A stretch of DNA of 64,000 bases from JAYFQE01 sp034927345 (GTDB lineage Bacteria > Bacillota > Clostridia > Saccharofermentanales > UBA5734). The stretch covers positions 189,119-253,118 of the forward strand of contig JAYFQE010000004.1 of assembly GCA_034927345.1 (NCBI GenBank). The letters run 5' to 3'. This document shows positions 44,268 through 53,383 of this stretch, in pieces (position 1 is the first letter of the stretch; each line of letters opens with the position of its first letter). Below the pieces are notes generated by a model. It made no database searches. It was not told the origin of the DNA and saw only the letters and a list, made by a program, of their open reading frames with translations. The position numbers and the translations under genes are program-made.

Positions 44268-45545
44268 TTAAATTTTACCGGCAAGCTCGAGGAGTTTATC
44301 GACCATCCTATACCCGGCGTCCATCGTCAATTGGCTGCCGTTGAGCCTCGCCTCGTATATGCCGGGCTGGAAAAGTTCCCGAATCGGCACATAGCCGCAC
44401 GGCCCGTTTGCCAGTCCGATGCACATCGTCTGCCTGGATGGCGACTTTGCTTTCAACATCAGCTGGAATTCAACATACATCTCTTTCGGAGAGGCAAAAA
44501 TCAACAAATCACCCAGCTTCAGCACCTGCATGACCAGATCGATGTTACGCACGCCCAGTTCTTTTATCCGCCGGGCTTCAGAGGCATAATGCCGGTCATC
44601 AACAGATGCTTGACTATAGTTTTCGTAAATCTGATCAGCCCAGGCCAATAGGTCGGCGTCGGGTTCTCGGGTCGGTATGGCGATGGTCCCGGAAATCATA
44701 TCCAATCCGATAACGGATGTGAGTGTTACGGATTCCATGACTCGCGCGGCTTCCGCCGCAAGACGCCGTCCCATGGATTGGTAATATCCGGGGACTCGGT
44801 GCGTGCCGTTTTCGAAATCGATATGGTTGATGTTCCCGAAAAATCCGTTGACGAATATCGGCATAAAATCATTGCCATATAATTTACGCAGCGTCTCTTT
44901 CATAGCGCCTGGAAAATCACTCGAATATTGCGTGCCGCCGACGCAATCTGTGTGGCATGCATAACCGATCATGGCGCCGTAACGTTCACCCGAGGCTTTA
45001 TCGATTCTCAGAACGCTGATCTCCGGATCAATGTTCCCGAAAGCGTGTTTATCCCCGCCTACCGGAGGATTGGTTCTGTAGGTTCCGTCTCCCATGACAA
45101 AATCGCGGTAATGCGCCAGCGTATCGTCGTAACCTTTAGCATAACCGATTTTCACGTCGGTTTTCTTGCCTTGCGCAAGCACGGCAACATCAACCATGCG
45201 TGAGGCGAGAAATTCCAGATAAACCGCGTCGGTATGGGAAAAATCGTCCCAGTCAAGCAACGGGCCGCCGGTATGAATGTGTGTCGCGCAAGTCAGGACG
45301 CCCGAAATATCCATTTCCAGCGCCTTGGCCACGGCGGGACGAACTTTTTCGTTTACAGAGTCCGGTATCTGTATGCCGTCGGAAGATATGATAACGATTT
45401 TTTTACCGTTGTCATCTTCAAAATAGGCGGCGTGCGTATACAAATTTTCCTTGATTCCGTCGGCAAGCCTTACGCCAAAATAACCCGGAATCTCACACCC
45501 CAACGCCGGCGTTATGTCCAGTTCATAGAGACCGCATTTCAACAT
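44268..45545 (-). CDS. Neutral/alkaline ceramidase N-terminal domain family protein (paralogue 1)
   Basis: A 425-residue protein matching the N-terminal domain of neutral/alkaline non-lysosomal ceramidases (PF04734): LYELDITPALGCEIPGYFG at the start, the zinc motif CATHIHTGGP, GYACHTDCVGG (second zinc His), and VNGFFGNINHI where true ceramidases have the nucleophilic Ser-containing NxGDxSP loop. Here Ser is replaced, so ceramide hydrolysis is doubtful (alignment by eye). No signal peptide, so it is cytosolic. ATG 45545 has GGGGGA 8-9 bases upstream. It is followed in operon order after its paralogue; the same strand holds a creatininase-family gene. Confidence 0.8.
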   Translation of the reverse strand: MLKCGLYELDITPALGCEIPGYFGVRLADGIKENLYTHAAYFEDDNGKKIVIISSDGIQIPDSVNEKVRPAVAKALEMDISGVLTCATHIHTGGPLLDWDDFSHTDAVYLEFLASRMVDVAVLAQGKKTDVKIGYAKGYDDTLAHYRDFVMGDGTYRTNPPVGGDKHAFGNIDPEISVLRIDKASGERYGAMIGYACHTDCVGGTQYSSDFPGAMKETLRKLYGNDFMPIFVNGFFGNINHIDFENGTHRVPGYYQSMGRRLAAEAARVMESVTLTSVIGLDMISGTIAIPTREPDADLLAWADQIYENYSQASVDDRHYASEARRIKELGVRNIDLVMQVLKLGDLLIFASPKEMYVEFQLMLKAKSPSRQTMCIGLANGPCGYVPIRELFQPGIYEARLNGSQLTMDAGYRMVDKLLELAGKI

Positions 45546-45595
45546 AGTATAATTCCCCCTTGCATTGTTAACGATGATCATGGATTGACTAATGA

Positions 45596-46906
45596 TCAAT
45601 CCTGTTTCAATTGATCCAGCAGGGCTTTACCGCCTTCTATGATATGCTCGGCAACACCTGCCTTGAATTTTGAACTGCGCGCCTCGTACCCGCCTTCGGC
45701 AAAAGCGTCATAAGTCGGATAATAAGCCTCGCAGCCGTTGGCACAACAGCAATAAAGGGTCATAGCGAAGGACGATGACGCCTTAACCGAGCGGCCGATC
45801 TCTGTGAACGGCTCTCCCGGCGCTCCGGTGATGGCAACATCGCCAAAACAGACGGCGGACAGATAGAGCTCAAAGAAATCCGGACCGTTTTCCAGTTCCT
45901 TCATCCGATAGGCTTCAGCAACCATCGTTACAATCCCCATGCCGCTTTCCGGCAGCTCGCAATCGCGGCCTGCTTCATGTAATGCGATGATCTGTTCAGC
46001 TTTAGAAACCATGTCGGCCGGTACCCGGCTGGACGGTACCTGGATGTTCATTTGACGAAAGCCAACCCGCTCGCCGGGAATAACTTCGGTCTTGCCGTAA
46101 ATCTGCAGCACGGCTCCGGCTATGCTTCTGCCCATGTGCTTGGCATGCTCATAGCCGCCGTTTACATCCCATTCCGGAGCATTGACCTGGATATGATTCG
46201 TATCGCCCTGGGCTCCGTTGAAATAGATACAACGGACATTGTCCAGCGCCCGTTCCAGCGTATCCCGGATAAATTTGGGGTAATCGGCCGACATCAGGCT
46301 GCCGCTGATAACATCGGGATGCACCTGGAAATTCACGATCAGGATTTCCGGCGCGTCTTTGCGGCTGATCTTAACCAGTTGAACGCTTTCATCCGGCAGG
46401 CCGACCGGATGGTCGATCTCAGGATTGCGGCGGCCGGGATTCGTTCGGATGGTGCCGTCTTTCATCAGATAACGACGGATAAAAGATACGTTCTTCACCG
46501 TGTTGCGGCCGATGCTGACCACAGCCGGCTGAAGATCCGCCAGCGCCAAAGCCACGGCATCCGATATCCTGCGGAAAAGAATTTCATTATAGACCGGATC
46601 TTTAGGATATAGATTGTCATAAACAACAGGACCCAGATGCGTATGGGTACAGGCTATGATCATGGATTCGTATGGAATATTGTTTCGCTGCGCGATGATT
46701 TTACGGCATTCATCGCAGGTTTTCTGGTCAATGCCGATCAAATCAAGGCTTATCGCGACAGCTGTTTTTATGCCGTCACTGAAAGCTACAGCCGAAACCA
46801 ACAAGGGATCCAGGATGCCTTCTGCTTTACGTTCACTGTAGTATCCTTGCAGATAAATCCCAAGAGGCGGCGTGATATCCAGACGTGCAAATCCTGCTCT
46901 CAACAT
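45596..46906 (-). CDS. Neutral/alkaline ceramidase N-terminal domain family protein (paralogue 2)
   Basis: A 436-residue protein paralogous to the preceding gene: AGFARLDITPPLGIYLQGYY, the zinc motif CTHTHLGP, VNFQVHPDVISG (second zinc His) and YFNGAQGDTNHI, again lacking the Ser of ceramidases. Ends CCCANGCEAYYPTYDAFAEGGYE, the family's C-terminal metal-site region with Tyr and Glu. Cytosolic, no signal peptide. It starts the two-gene ceramidase-like unit; 50 bases separate the pair. Confidence 0.8.
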   Translation of the reverse strand: MLRAGFARLDITPPLGIYLQGYYSERKAEGILDPLLVSAVAFSDGIKTAVAISLDLIGIDQKTCDECRKIIAQRNNIPYESMIIACTHTHLGPVVYDNLYPKDPVYNEILFRRISDAVALALADLQPAVVSIGRNTVKNVSFIRRYLMKDGTIRTNPGRRNPEIDHPVGLPDESVQLVKISRKDAPEILIVNFQVHPDVISGSLMSADYPKFIRDTLERALDNVRCIYFNGAQGDTNHIQVNAPEWDVNGGYEHAKHMGRSIAGAVLQIYGKTEVIPGERVGFRQMNIQVPSSRVPADMVSKAEQIIALHEAGRDCELPESGMGIVTMVAEAYRMKELENGPDFFELYLSAVCFGDVAITGAPGEPFTEIGRSVKASSSFAMTLYCCCANGCEAYYPTYDAFAEGGYEARSSKFKAGVAEHIIEGGKALLDQLKQD

Positions 46907-46957
46907 TACATTTTCCCCACTTTCATGTTTACCGTTATGCGGCGGCGGCTTTCCGGT

Positions 46958-47818
46958 TCACCAGGCTTTGTTCCATTCGTCATTCCATTTTAAAATTTGA
47001 TTTTCATCTTTTAATACTTTCAAAGAAGCGGCAAGCTGTTCTGCCGCCACACGAACCGAAGCTCCGGCGATGCGGCTGCTGAGGCCGGCAAATGACGAAG
47101 CCATTAGGGCATTAGGGTATTGTATGCTCCAGAACCGCGTGGAATTGCTTAGCCCGGCTGAATCAAGATAATCGGCCTTATGAGTCGAAAGCCCGTTTAC
47201 AGCGTCGCAGCGATCCATTCGGACGGTCTCTGGATAGGAGCCGAGGATCAGAGCTGTTTCACTGAAGCAGCCATGTCCGTTTTCCTGTTCCCGGGCGACA
47301 TAATCCCTCATAGCGGCGATATCTTCGTCGTTCAGTTCGGGGAAACTGTTCCGCCGTCCCGCATCGATTTGTTCGATGAAGTAATAAGGCGTAATCAACT
47401 CGAGATTTTTTGAAAGCACGACATAGTCTTTCTTGTCATGCTGGGTGCTGCGGATAAAGTTAGGAATAATGAAGTTATTTCCGCCGTGACCATTATAGAT
47501 AAGAATTTTCTTGAAACCGTTGCGGGCAATTTCACTGCATAATTCTGTCAACAGCCTCTGAATCAACTCGACAGTGAGCACAATGCCGCCTTTATGGAGG
47601 GTGTGTCCTTGTACGTCGCCGAAACAAAAGTCGGGGAAAATACAGACAGGTTCTATTTCCGCCGCTTTTCTCGCGATATAGGATGAATGCAGGATGTCCG
47701 TACCCACCGGCAGATGTTGGCCATGCATTTCCAGGCAGCCCATCGGAATGACGCAAACGCCTTTGGATATTTTAACGGCTTCGCTGAATTCCTCTTCACG
47801 CAGATATTCCCAAATCAT
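46958..47818 (-). CDS. Creatininase-family amidohydrolase
   Basis: A 286-residue enzyme. CVIPMGCLEMHGQHLPVGTD supplies the Glu/His/Asp metal ligands, and KILIYNGHGGNNFI the second His, the creatininase (PF02633) signature. Family members include creatininase, formamide hydrolases and mycofactocin MftE; the substrate here is unknown. AAGGAGGA lies 6-7 bases before the ATG. It reads first in a likely creatininase-ceramidase-ceramidase transcription unit (51 and 50 base gaps), so all three probably act on one amide-linked substrate (inference). Confidence 0.85.
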   Translation of the reverse strand: MIWEYLREEEFSEAVKISKGVCVIPMGCLEMHGQHLPVGTDILHSSYIARKAAEIEPVCIFPDFCFGDVQGHTLHKGGIVLTVELIQRLLTELCSEIARNGFKKILIYNGHGGNNFIIPNFIRSTQHDKKDYVVLSKNLELITPYYFIEQIDAGRRNSFPELNDEDIAAMRDYVAREQENGHGCFSETALILGSYPETVRMDRCDAVNGLSTHKADYLDSAGLSNSTRFWSIQYPNALMASSFAGLSSRIAGASVRVAAEQLAASLKVLKDENQILKWNDEWNKAW

Positions 47819-48222
47819 GTAAAGGTCCTCCTTATCTTATGGTTTTCCAGTCCAATATTCTAAAAATTCCGACGTTAAACCTTCCTCAGGAGTTGAAGCA
47901 GCGCCGATCAAACACCAGCAAAACGATATCACAATCTTTCGCATATTGATGAGGATTATAGAACAGTTCAGTGAATTCCCGGATAAGGTTGACTTGAGTT
48001 TCTTTTTTATTCATTTGATCCATCCCCGGAGGTGATTTAACTTCTGTCATATGGAATAATGATACACAAAAACAATTATACCAAACCACAGGCCATACTC
48101 AAGGTCTTACCAAAAATAATCTAAGGATAATCTATAAAATTGGATCGTAAAGCCGATTGCCTGAGCAAACATACCAATGATCGCCGGATCATTGTGAATC
48201 AAGGTTATTTCAAAGAAACAAT
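47819..48222. other. Intergenic region upstream of the creatininase gene
   Basis: The region contains a short reading frame on - (48014-47886, 42 residues, starting MNKKETQVNLIREF with GGGGA upstream), which I do not recognise and consider a possible remnant. No promoter is convincing. Nothing else is evident. Confidence 0.35.
47886..48014 (-). CDS. Small hypothetical ORF or gene remnant
   Basis: A 42-codon frame from ATG 48014, with GGGGATGG about 8-12 bases upstream, encoding MNKKETQVNLIREFTELFYN and a C-terminal LVFDRRCFNS. No family is recognised. It lies just downstream of the tRNA-Arg(ACG) 3' end and upstream of the creatininase operon, so it may be a relic of an excised element. Coding status is doubtful. 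Confidence 0.2.
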   Translation of the reverse strand: MNKKETQVNLIREFTELFYNPHQYAKDCDIVLLVFDRRCFNS

Positions 48223-48256
48223 AAAGTCCCTGAAACCTTACAGTTCCAGGGACTTT
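48223..48256 (-). terminator. Terminator of tRNA-Arg(ACG)
   Basis: AAAGTCCCTG pairs with CAGGGACTTT (loop 14 bases); on - the stem is followed by ATTGTTTCTTT. It sits 5 bases past the tRNA 3' end. Confidence 0.75.
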
Positions 48257-48260
48257 GCGA

Positions 48261-48337
<77 letters not shown>

Positions 48338-48664
48338 ATGCGCATGGATTATAATACGTCAGGAAGGGAGATTTGTCAACCACAATAGGCTTTTTCATGA
48401 AAAGATTAGCAAAGATAATGCGATCAAGAGCATTAGGATCAGAACATCAGATATTCTGATCAATAAAAGCCATCTCGAAGTTTTTGTGATCCAAAAGCGG
48501 CAGCATCTACTCAATGGTCAGACAACTAGGCAGGCCATGCTCTAGTTTTAGAAAGCTGAGCAGCCAAGCCTTATGTAAATGGGCAAACACATTTCAAGGC
48601 AGTCGGGGATCTGGGACACTCATAAATGATCAATATTCGCTCCATGTTTGTTTTCTCCTGGTTT
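48338..48664. other. Intergenic region between tRNA-Arg(ACG) and the GntR regulator
   Basis: 327 bases with no convincing gene. A hairpin GATCAGAA/TTCTGATC is at 48437-48461. Otherwise nothing is recognised. Confidence 0.5.
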
Positions 48665-49741
48665 TCATATGTTAATTGTTCTGCCTTTGCAGCTGTCACG
48701 CACGATTAATTTTGGATGTAAAATATGCATATTAATCCCTTCAGGTCGCTCACCCATCATCAGTTCTTTCAAAATGGTTGCAGATTCATAACCGGCTTGG
48801 TAACTTTGGAAAGATACCGCCGTCGTTTTTGGTGTGGCACTTTCACAAAGAGCGGAACTATCATAGCTCACAATCCCTACATCGTCAGAAACGGTGATCC
48901 CCATATCGTTCAGCGCCTTGTATACGCCCGGCAATAACAATTCGCATGCAAGAAATAGACCGTCAGGCTTATCTTTCCCGGAAAAGAGCTGCTTTGTCGC
49001 GGTATAGCCGTCCAGGTGGTTGTCTTTTGGCACATCCATGATCATGTTTTTAAAGTTAGGTGTAATACCGTTTTCCATCAGCGCAGCCGTATACCCATGG
49101 TAACGCTCGATCATGATGATATACTGCATCGCCGCTAAGAACGCGGGATTGCGGTAACCGTGCTCGATCAAGTGCTTGGTGGCGATATAAGCGCCATAGA
49201 ATCCGTTTGAACAGACAACCGGCACATCATGCAGGCTTTCCACGCCACGATTGCAGAAGACAAAAGGAATGTTGTTCTTTTTCAGCAATTCATACGTTTC
49301 CGGGATAAAACGGTTGGATATGGCAGGGATGATGATCAGACCGTCGATATGCGTTTCCAATAAAAGCTTAACAAATCCGTGCTGACGTTCCACATCATTA
49401 TCCGTATTATAAACAGAGACAGAAATATTCTCTTTACTGGCCACATCGCTCACGCCGCGCAGTATGGAGGAATAAAGGTCGTATATCACGTCCGGCATGA
49501 TAAGCGCCCAACGCAAATAGGAGTTCTGCAGGCTTTTACATTTGGGCGAAACGAATGTGCCGCTTCCCTTTACGGAATACAAATATCCTTCATCCGTCAG
49601 TTCTTTTATCGTCCTGTCTATCGTAATCCTCGCGACATTGTACTTCTTGCATAGTTCGAGCCGGGATTCCACCGGCGAATTCGACGGCAGCATTTTAATT
49701 TCTTCGATGAGCAGGTTTTTAATCTCATTGTATTTGAACAT
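48665..49741 (-). CDS. GntR/LacI hybrid (AraR-type) transcriptional regulator
   Basis: A 358-residue regulator. Residues 1-70 are a GntR winged helix (YNEIKNLLIEEIKMLPSN, VARITIDRTIKELTDEGYLYSVKGSGTFV); about 75-358 are a LacI-type sensor (WALIMPDVIYDLYSSILRGVSD, DGLIIIPAI, GYTATKQLF, VGIVSYDSS). This is the AraR architecture, binding palindromic operators and released by a sugar. It lies directly after the ABC transporter operon on the same strand but behind a terminator, so it is the likely regulator of that operon; the divergent palindrome at 54577 is its best operator candidate. ATG 49741 has AGAGGGA about 7 bases upstream. Confidence 0.9.
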   Translation of the reverse strand: MFKYNEIKNLLIEEIKMLPSNSPVESRLELCKKYNVARITIDRTIKELTDEGYLYSVKGSGTFVSPKCKSLQNSYLRWALIMPDVIYDLYSSILRGVSDVASKENISVSVYNTDNDVERQHGFVKLLLETHIDGLIIIPAISNRFIPETYELLKKNNIPFVFCNRGVESLHDVPVVCSNGFYGAYIATKHLIEHGYRNPAFLAAMQYIIMIERYHGYTAALMENGITPNFKNMIMDVPKDNHLDGYTATKQLFSGKDKPDGLFLACELLLPGVYKALNDMGITVSDDVGIVSYDSSALCESATPKTTAVSFQSYQAGYESATILKELMMGERPEGINMHILHPKLIVRDSCKGRTINI

Positions 49742-49783
49742 CTTAATTCCCTCTCGTCCGTCATCCCAGCGTATTTTCCACAA

Positions 49784-49813
49784 AAGAAACACCCCCGGAG
49801 GGGGGTATTTCTT
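49784..49813 (-). terminator. Terminator at the end of the sugar ABC operon
   Basis: On - : AAGAAATACCCCC-CTCC-GGGGGTGTTTCTT, then TTGTGG. A strong near-symmetric hairpin 60 bases past the solute-binding protein gene, separating it from the regulator gene. Confidence 0.75.
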
Positions 49814-49872
49814 ATTGTGTCTAAAAAGTTGAACATATTTGATTATACCATGATTTATCGTTTTTTTACCTG

Positions 49873-51432
49873 CTATTCCAATGCTTTTACCTTTTGGATG
49901 TGAGCCTCGAGCTGCTTCTTTGCCTCGGCCAAAACCTTGTCTGCGCCAGCGGCAGCGAGCTTCCCAGAGTACTCCGTGATGAATTTGTCATAATCGGCGA
50001 TTGCGCCTGTCCGTACGAGTGGCCAATATGTGTTGGCAACTTCCACGCATGCATTATTCTCTGCGTTCACGCTGGAATAATCCATCGCCATCCCGTCGGT
50101 TACATAGGCGGTAATCATTTTGCTGTTTTCAGATCTGTTGAGCTTATACAACACCGGATCTGCGGATGCTGGTGCGATATCGAAGGCAAGGTTGAACGAT
50201 GCGGTCATGATGGGGAGGGTTACAAACTTGCCGTTCGCTTCAGGGAAATCGGCCAGCTTACCTTCGGAATCCAGCTTGTAATCCTGATTCAAAATGCCAT
50301 ATTGTAACAACTGATATACATCTTTGTTTGAATAAAGCAGGTCCAGTAACATAAGTGCTCTTTCGGGGTTGGCGGCGGATTTAGGAACAGCATACCAAGC
50401 GCCTTGTGTCTTCCACCAATTCTTCTCGCTCCAAAGTAAGTATTCGAATTCGGCTCCGGGTAGGCTGGTTTTCAAAGAATTAAAATCCATTTTGCCCCGG
50501 TAATAGGCCATGGCAGACTTGCCTGCTTCAAAAGATACCGTCGGAGCTGTCTTGTTTTCATAAGCATTTTTCGGAATGTAGCCGGCTGCATACCATTCCA
50601 TAGCTTTCTTAACGGCTTTCTGGAAGTATTCGGTCTGGTAGGTATATTTGATCTCTCCAGCTCCGTCTCCTGTCGTCTTAACGGACAGATAAGGATTATT
50701 GCACATTTCCTTCCATCCATCGTTAAGCATGAAATGATACAGCAAACTGATATCACTGTTATAGGAATCATACGGTATCATCTCGGGTTCGTTGTCTTTG
50801 ATAGCCTTCAAGTACTGGCTGAGCGTGTCAATGTCTGTAACTTTGGGACAGTTGTATTTCTTTCTGAGGTCTCCGCGGATAATCCACATATATGGAGTTG
50901 TCGCCATAGGTGTATTGGGTACCGCATACTGCTTTCCGTCGATAGTGCAGGGCAATATGTTAATCTTTGAATCGACCTTAGCGAGATTGGGGCAATATTT
51001 GGCGAATAAGTCTGTAATATCCAGGAACGCGCCTTTGACAACTTCAGTCGAGTATATTGTCGCGGTTGTCATCAGGTCGATTTTCTCTCCGGAGGAGAGA
51101 AGAAGCGGATATTTACTGGCAACATCCGCCAGGGGCGTGTAATTGATCGTCAGGTCAGCATTTAGCTTTTCTTTCACGATGCTCTTAAATTGTTCTTCTA
51201 CTGCGGCATTATCAGCACCGGGGTTAGAGAACTGAAGGCTTTCAACTCTAAGCGACACAGCAGGCAATTCAGTAGCTGTCGGCTCGGCTTCAGCCGTTGT
51301 GGATGGTGCGGTGATTTGCGTGGCTTGTGTGTTCGTCGCGGCAGGTGCATTACTGCTGCACGCGGTAAAACACATACCGGCCACCATGATGATTACCAAG
51401 GCAAGCGATAGACTTCTGACGTTTTTTGACAT
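49873..51432 (-). CDS. Sugar ABC transporter substrate-binding lipoprotein (LplA/DUF3502 type)
   Basis: A 519-residue lipoprotein: signal VRSLSLALVIIMVAGM then lipobox FTAC (Cys25), followed by a Thr/Ala-rich linker. The body is an extracellular solute-binding protein (family 1-like, VEEQFKSIVKEKLNADLTINY) with a DUF3502-like C-terminus (VEVANTYWPLVRTGAIADYDKF, ADKVLAEAKKQLEA). Such proteins feed LplBC-type permeases with oligosaccharides. The ligand here may be a sialylated or amino sugar, given the sialidase and nanA neighbours (inference). Good AGGAAGG site upstream. Confidence 0.92.
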   Translation of the reverse strand: MSKNVRSLSLALVIIMVAGMCFTACSSNAPAATNTQATQITAPSTTAEAEPTATELPAVSLRVESLQFSNPGADNAAVEEQFKSIVKEKLNADLTINYTPLADVASKYPLLLSSGEKIDLMTTATIYSTEVVKGAFLDITDLFAKYCPNLAKVDSKINILPCTIDGKQYAVPNTPMATTPYMWIIRGDLRKKYNCPKVTDIDTLSQYLKAIKDNEPEMIPYDSYNSDISLLYHFMLNDGWKEMCNNPYLSVKTTGDGAGEIKYTYQTEYFQKAVKKAMEWYAAGYIPKNAYENKTAPTVSFEAGKSAMAYYRGKMDFNSLKTSLPGAEFEYLLWSEKNWWKTQGAWYAVPKSAANPERALMLLDLLYSNKDVYQLLQYGILNQDYKLDSEGKLADFPEANGKFVTLPIMTASFNLAFDIAPASADPVLYKLNRSENSKMITAYVTDGMAMDYSSVNAENNACVEVANTYWPLVRTGAIADYDKFITEYSGKLAAAGADKVLAEAKKQLEAHIQKVKALE

Positions 51433-51495
51433 ACAAATCCTTCCTTCCTTTTTATACCATAAAGCGGCGTAACCCGCTGTATGTCGTTATAAAAC

Positions 51496-52377
51496 TTAAC
51501 CTTTGACCGCTCCGATCGTAATGCCTTTTACGAAGAATTTTTGCAAAAATGGATAAACTAAAAGGATTGGCGTGTTCACAAGCACTGCCATAGCCATCTT
51601 TACCGTTTCCGTTGGAGGCGATATCGTCGTATTCGAAACCAGCGACATATCGTTAAATGCGGCATTGGAGAATGTCAGTATTTTATAAAGCAGATATTGC
51701 AATGTGAACAGCTTCGAGTCGCTGATGTACAACATCGTATTTGACCAGTTGTTCCACATACCAAGCATTTCGAAAAGTCCTATCGAAGCAAGTGCCGGTT
51801 TCATCAATGGCAGCACAATGCGCAGATAAATTTCAAACTCGTTCGCACCGTCAATCATCGCGGAGTCGAGGACAGAACTCGGCACGCTCCCCTTTATGAA
51901 GCTGCGCATCATAAGCAGGAAGAATACATTGAAAAGGCTTGGCAGGATCAAAGCAAGAATACTGTTACGCAGGTGCAGGTAACGAACCATTAAAATATAG
52001 AAGGGTATGAGTCCCCCACTGAAAAGCGTTGTAAAATAGAAAAAGAAGGCGAACTGGTTCTTGTATCGGAATGTATCACGGGCAAGCACATAGGCCGTTA
52101 TACTGATGAGGAACAAAGAGCCCGCTGCAGTCACGATCGTGACAAATACCGAAAGCGTGAAAGGACGTAATAGCGAAATGGGATTTTGCATCAGGTATTT
52201 GTATGCATCGAGAGAATAACCCCGTGGCCAGAGTGCATAGCCATATTTCACGATCAGGTTGTTTTGCGAGAATGACCCGGATACGATGAACGCGAAAGGT
52301 ACGATGCACAACAGCGTGATCAGGCCGACGATTGTGTAGGCTATAATGTTGAACAACTTGATATCCCAAGATTTCAT
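51496..52377 (-). CDS. Carbohydrate ABC transporter permease (LplC/YtcP type)
   Basis: A 293-residue permease with six membrane helices and the EAA loop FEIYLRIVLPLMKPALASIGLF (DGANEFEIY). It pairs with the permease encoded upstream. GAGGA lies 5 bases before the ATG. No ATPase gene is in the operon; a shared MsmX-like ATPase encoded elsewhere is the usual arrangement for this family. Confidence 0.92.
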   Translation of the reverse strand: MKSWDIKLFNIIAYTIVGLITLLCIVPFAFIVSGSFSQNNLIVKYGYALWPRGYSLDAYKYLMQNPISLLRPFTLSVFVTIVTAAGSLFLISITAYVLARDTFRYKNQFAFFFYFTTLFSGGLIPFYILMVRYLHLRNSILALILPSLFNVFFLLMMRSFIKGSVPSSVLDSAMIDGANEFEIYLRIVLPLMKPALASIGLFEMLGMWNNWSNTMLYISDSKLFTLQYLLYKILTFSNAAFNDMSLVSNTTISPPTETVKMAMAVLVNTPILLVYPFLQKFFVKGITIGAVKG

Positions 52378-52415
52378 GCTTGTCCTCTTTTCCGCTACGA
52401 TATTTTCTCAGACGT

Positions 52416-53330
52416 TTAAAATAACGCATAATCCTTGTCAAACAACTTTACGAACCAATTGGCCGCTAATATCATTACAAAACAAAGGATCGACTGAATG
52501 AACCCGGCCGCGGTTGACATACCATAGTCGGAGCCGTTGGTCAGAGCACGGAACACAAATGTATCGATGATATCCGTTGTGTCGTATACGAGAGGGTCGG
52601 TGCCCACAATTTGATAGAACATCTCAAAATTACCACGCATTAGCCGACCTAGTGCGAGCAGCACCATGATCACGACCGTGGGTTTAAGAAGCGGCAATGT
52701 GATGTGGTGGATACGCTGGAAAGCATTCGCTCCATCGATCTGCGCCGCTTCGTATACATCCTGCTCAATACCGACGATTGCAGCCAGGTAGATGATAGAG
52801 CCATAGCCCACGTTATGCCATATCGACAGCAGCGGGAAAATAACGATCCAAATATACTTGTTGCCATAAAAATCGAATTGCTCCGTGCCTACGCTCTTCA
52901 GGATCTGGTTGACGATTCCCATCTCATAATTCAAGAAATTATACGCTATGACTGCCACGGATACCCAGGAGATGAAGAACGGTATAAACATCAATCCCTG
53001 GCAGATTTTCTTGAAATACCTTCCACTCATTTCGGCTATCAACACCGCGACCATGACTTCGGTGAAGGTTCCGAACACCAAGAACATCAAGTTGTAGCCC
53101 AGTGTATTGCGCGCAACTTTAAACGCCGTTCCCGAGAGAAAAAGGAATCGAAAATTTTCCAGCCCGTTCCAGGGACTAAAGAGTACACCATCATTATAAT
53201 TAAAATTTTTGAACGCTACGATCAACCCGGCCATCGGAATGTAGCTGAATATCAAGACATAGATGATTGCCGGAGCCAGCATCAGGAACAACACCTTATT
53301 CTTTTTAACTTCTCTGAATACTGTCTTCAT
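52416..53330 (-). CDS. Carbohydrate ABC transporter permease (LplB type)
   Basis: A 304-residue permease. FLMLAPAIIYVLIFSYIPMAGLIVAFKNFNYNDGVL is the LplB N-terminal signature; EAA loop region AAQIDGANAFQRIHHITLPLLKPT. Six membrane helices. First transporter gene after the sialidase-like gene, 54 bases downstream of it. Confidence 0.92.
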   Translation of the reverse strand: MKTVFREVKKNKVLFLMLAPAIIYVLIFSYIPMAGLIVAFKNFNYNDGVLFSPWNGLENFRFLFLSGTAFKVARNTLGYNLMFLVFGTFTEVMVAVLIAEMSGRYFKKICQGLMFIPFFISWVSVAVIAYNFLNYEMGIVNQILKSVGTEQFDFYGNKYIWIVIFPLLSIWHNVGYGSIIYLAAIVGIEQDVYEAAQIDGANAFQRIHHITLPLLKPTVVIMVLLALGRLMRGNFEMFYQIVGTDPLVYDTTDIIDTFVFRALTNGSDYGMSTAAGFIQSILCFVMILAANWFVKLFDKDYALF

Positions 53331-53383
53331 TGTTTTCCTCGAATTCTCGTTTTATTTCAACCGAATACAATTCCGCCTGACTG

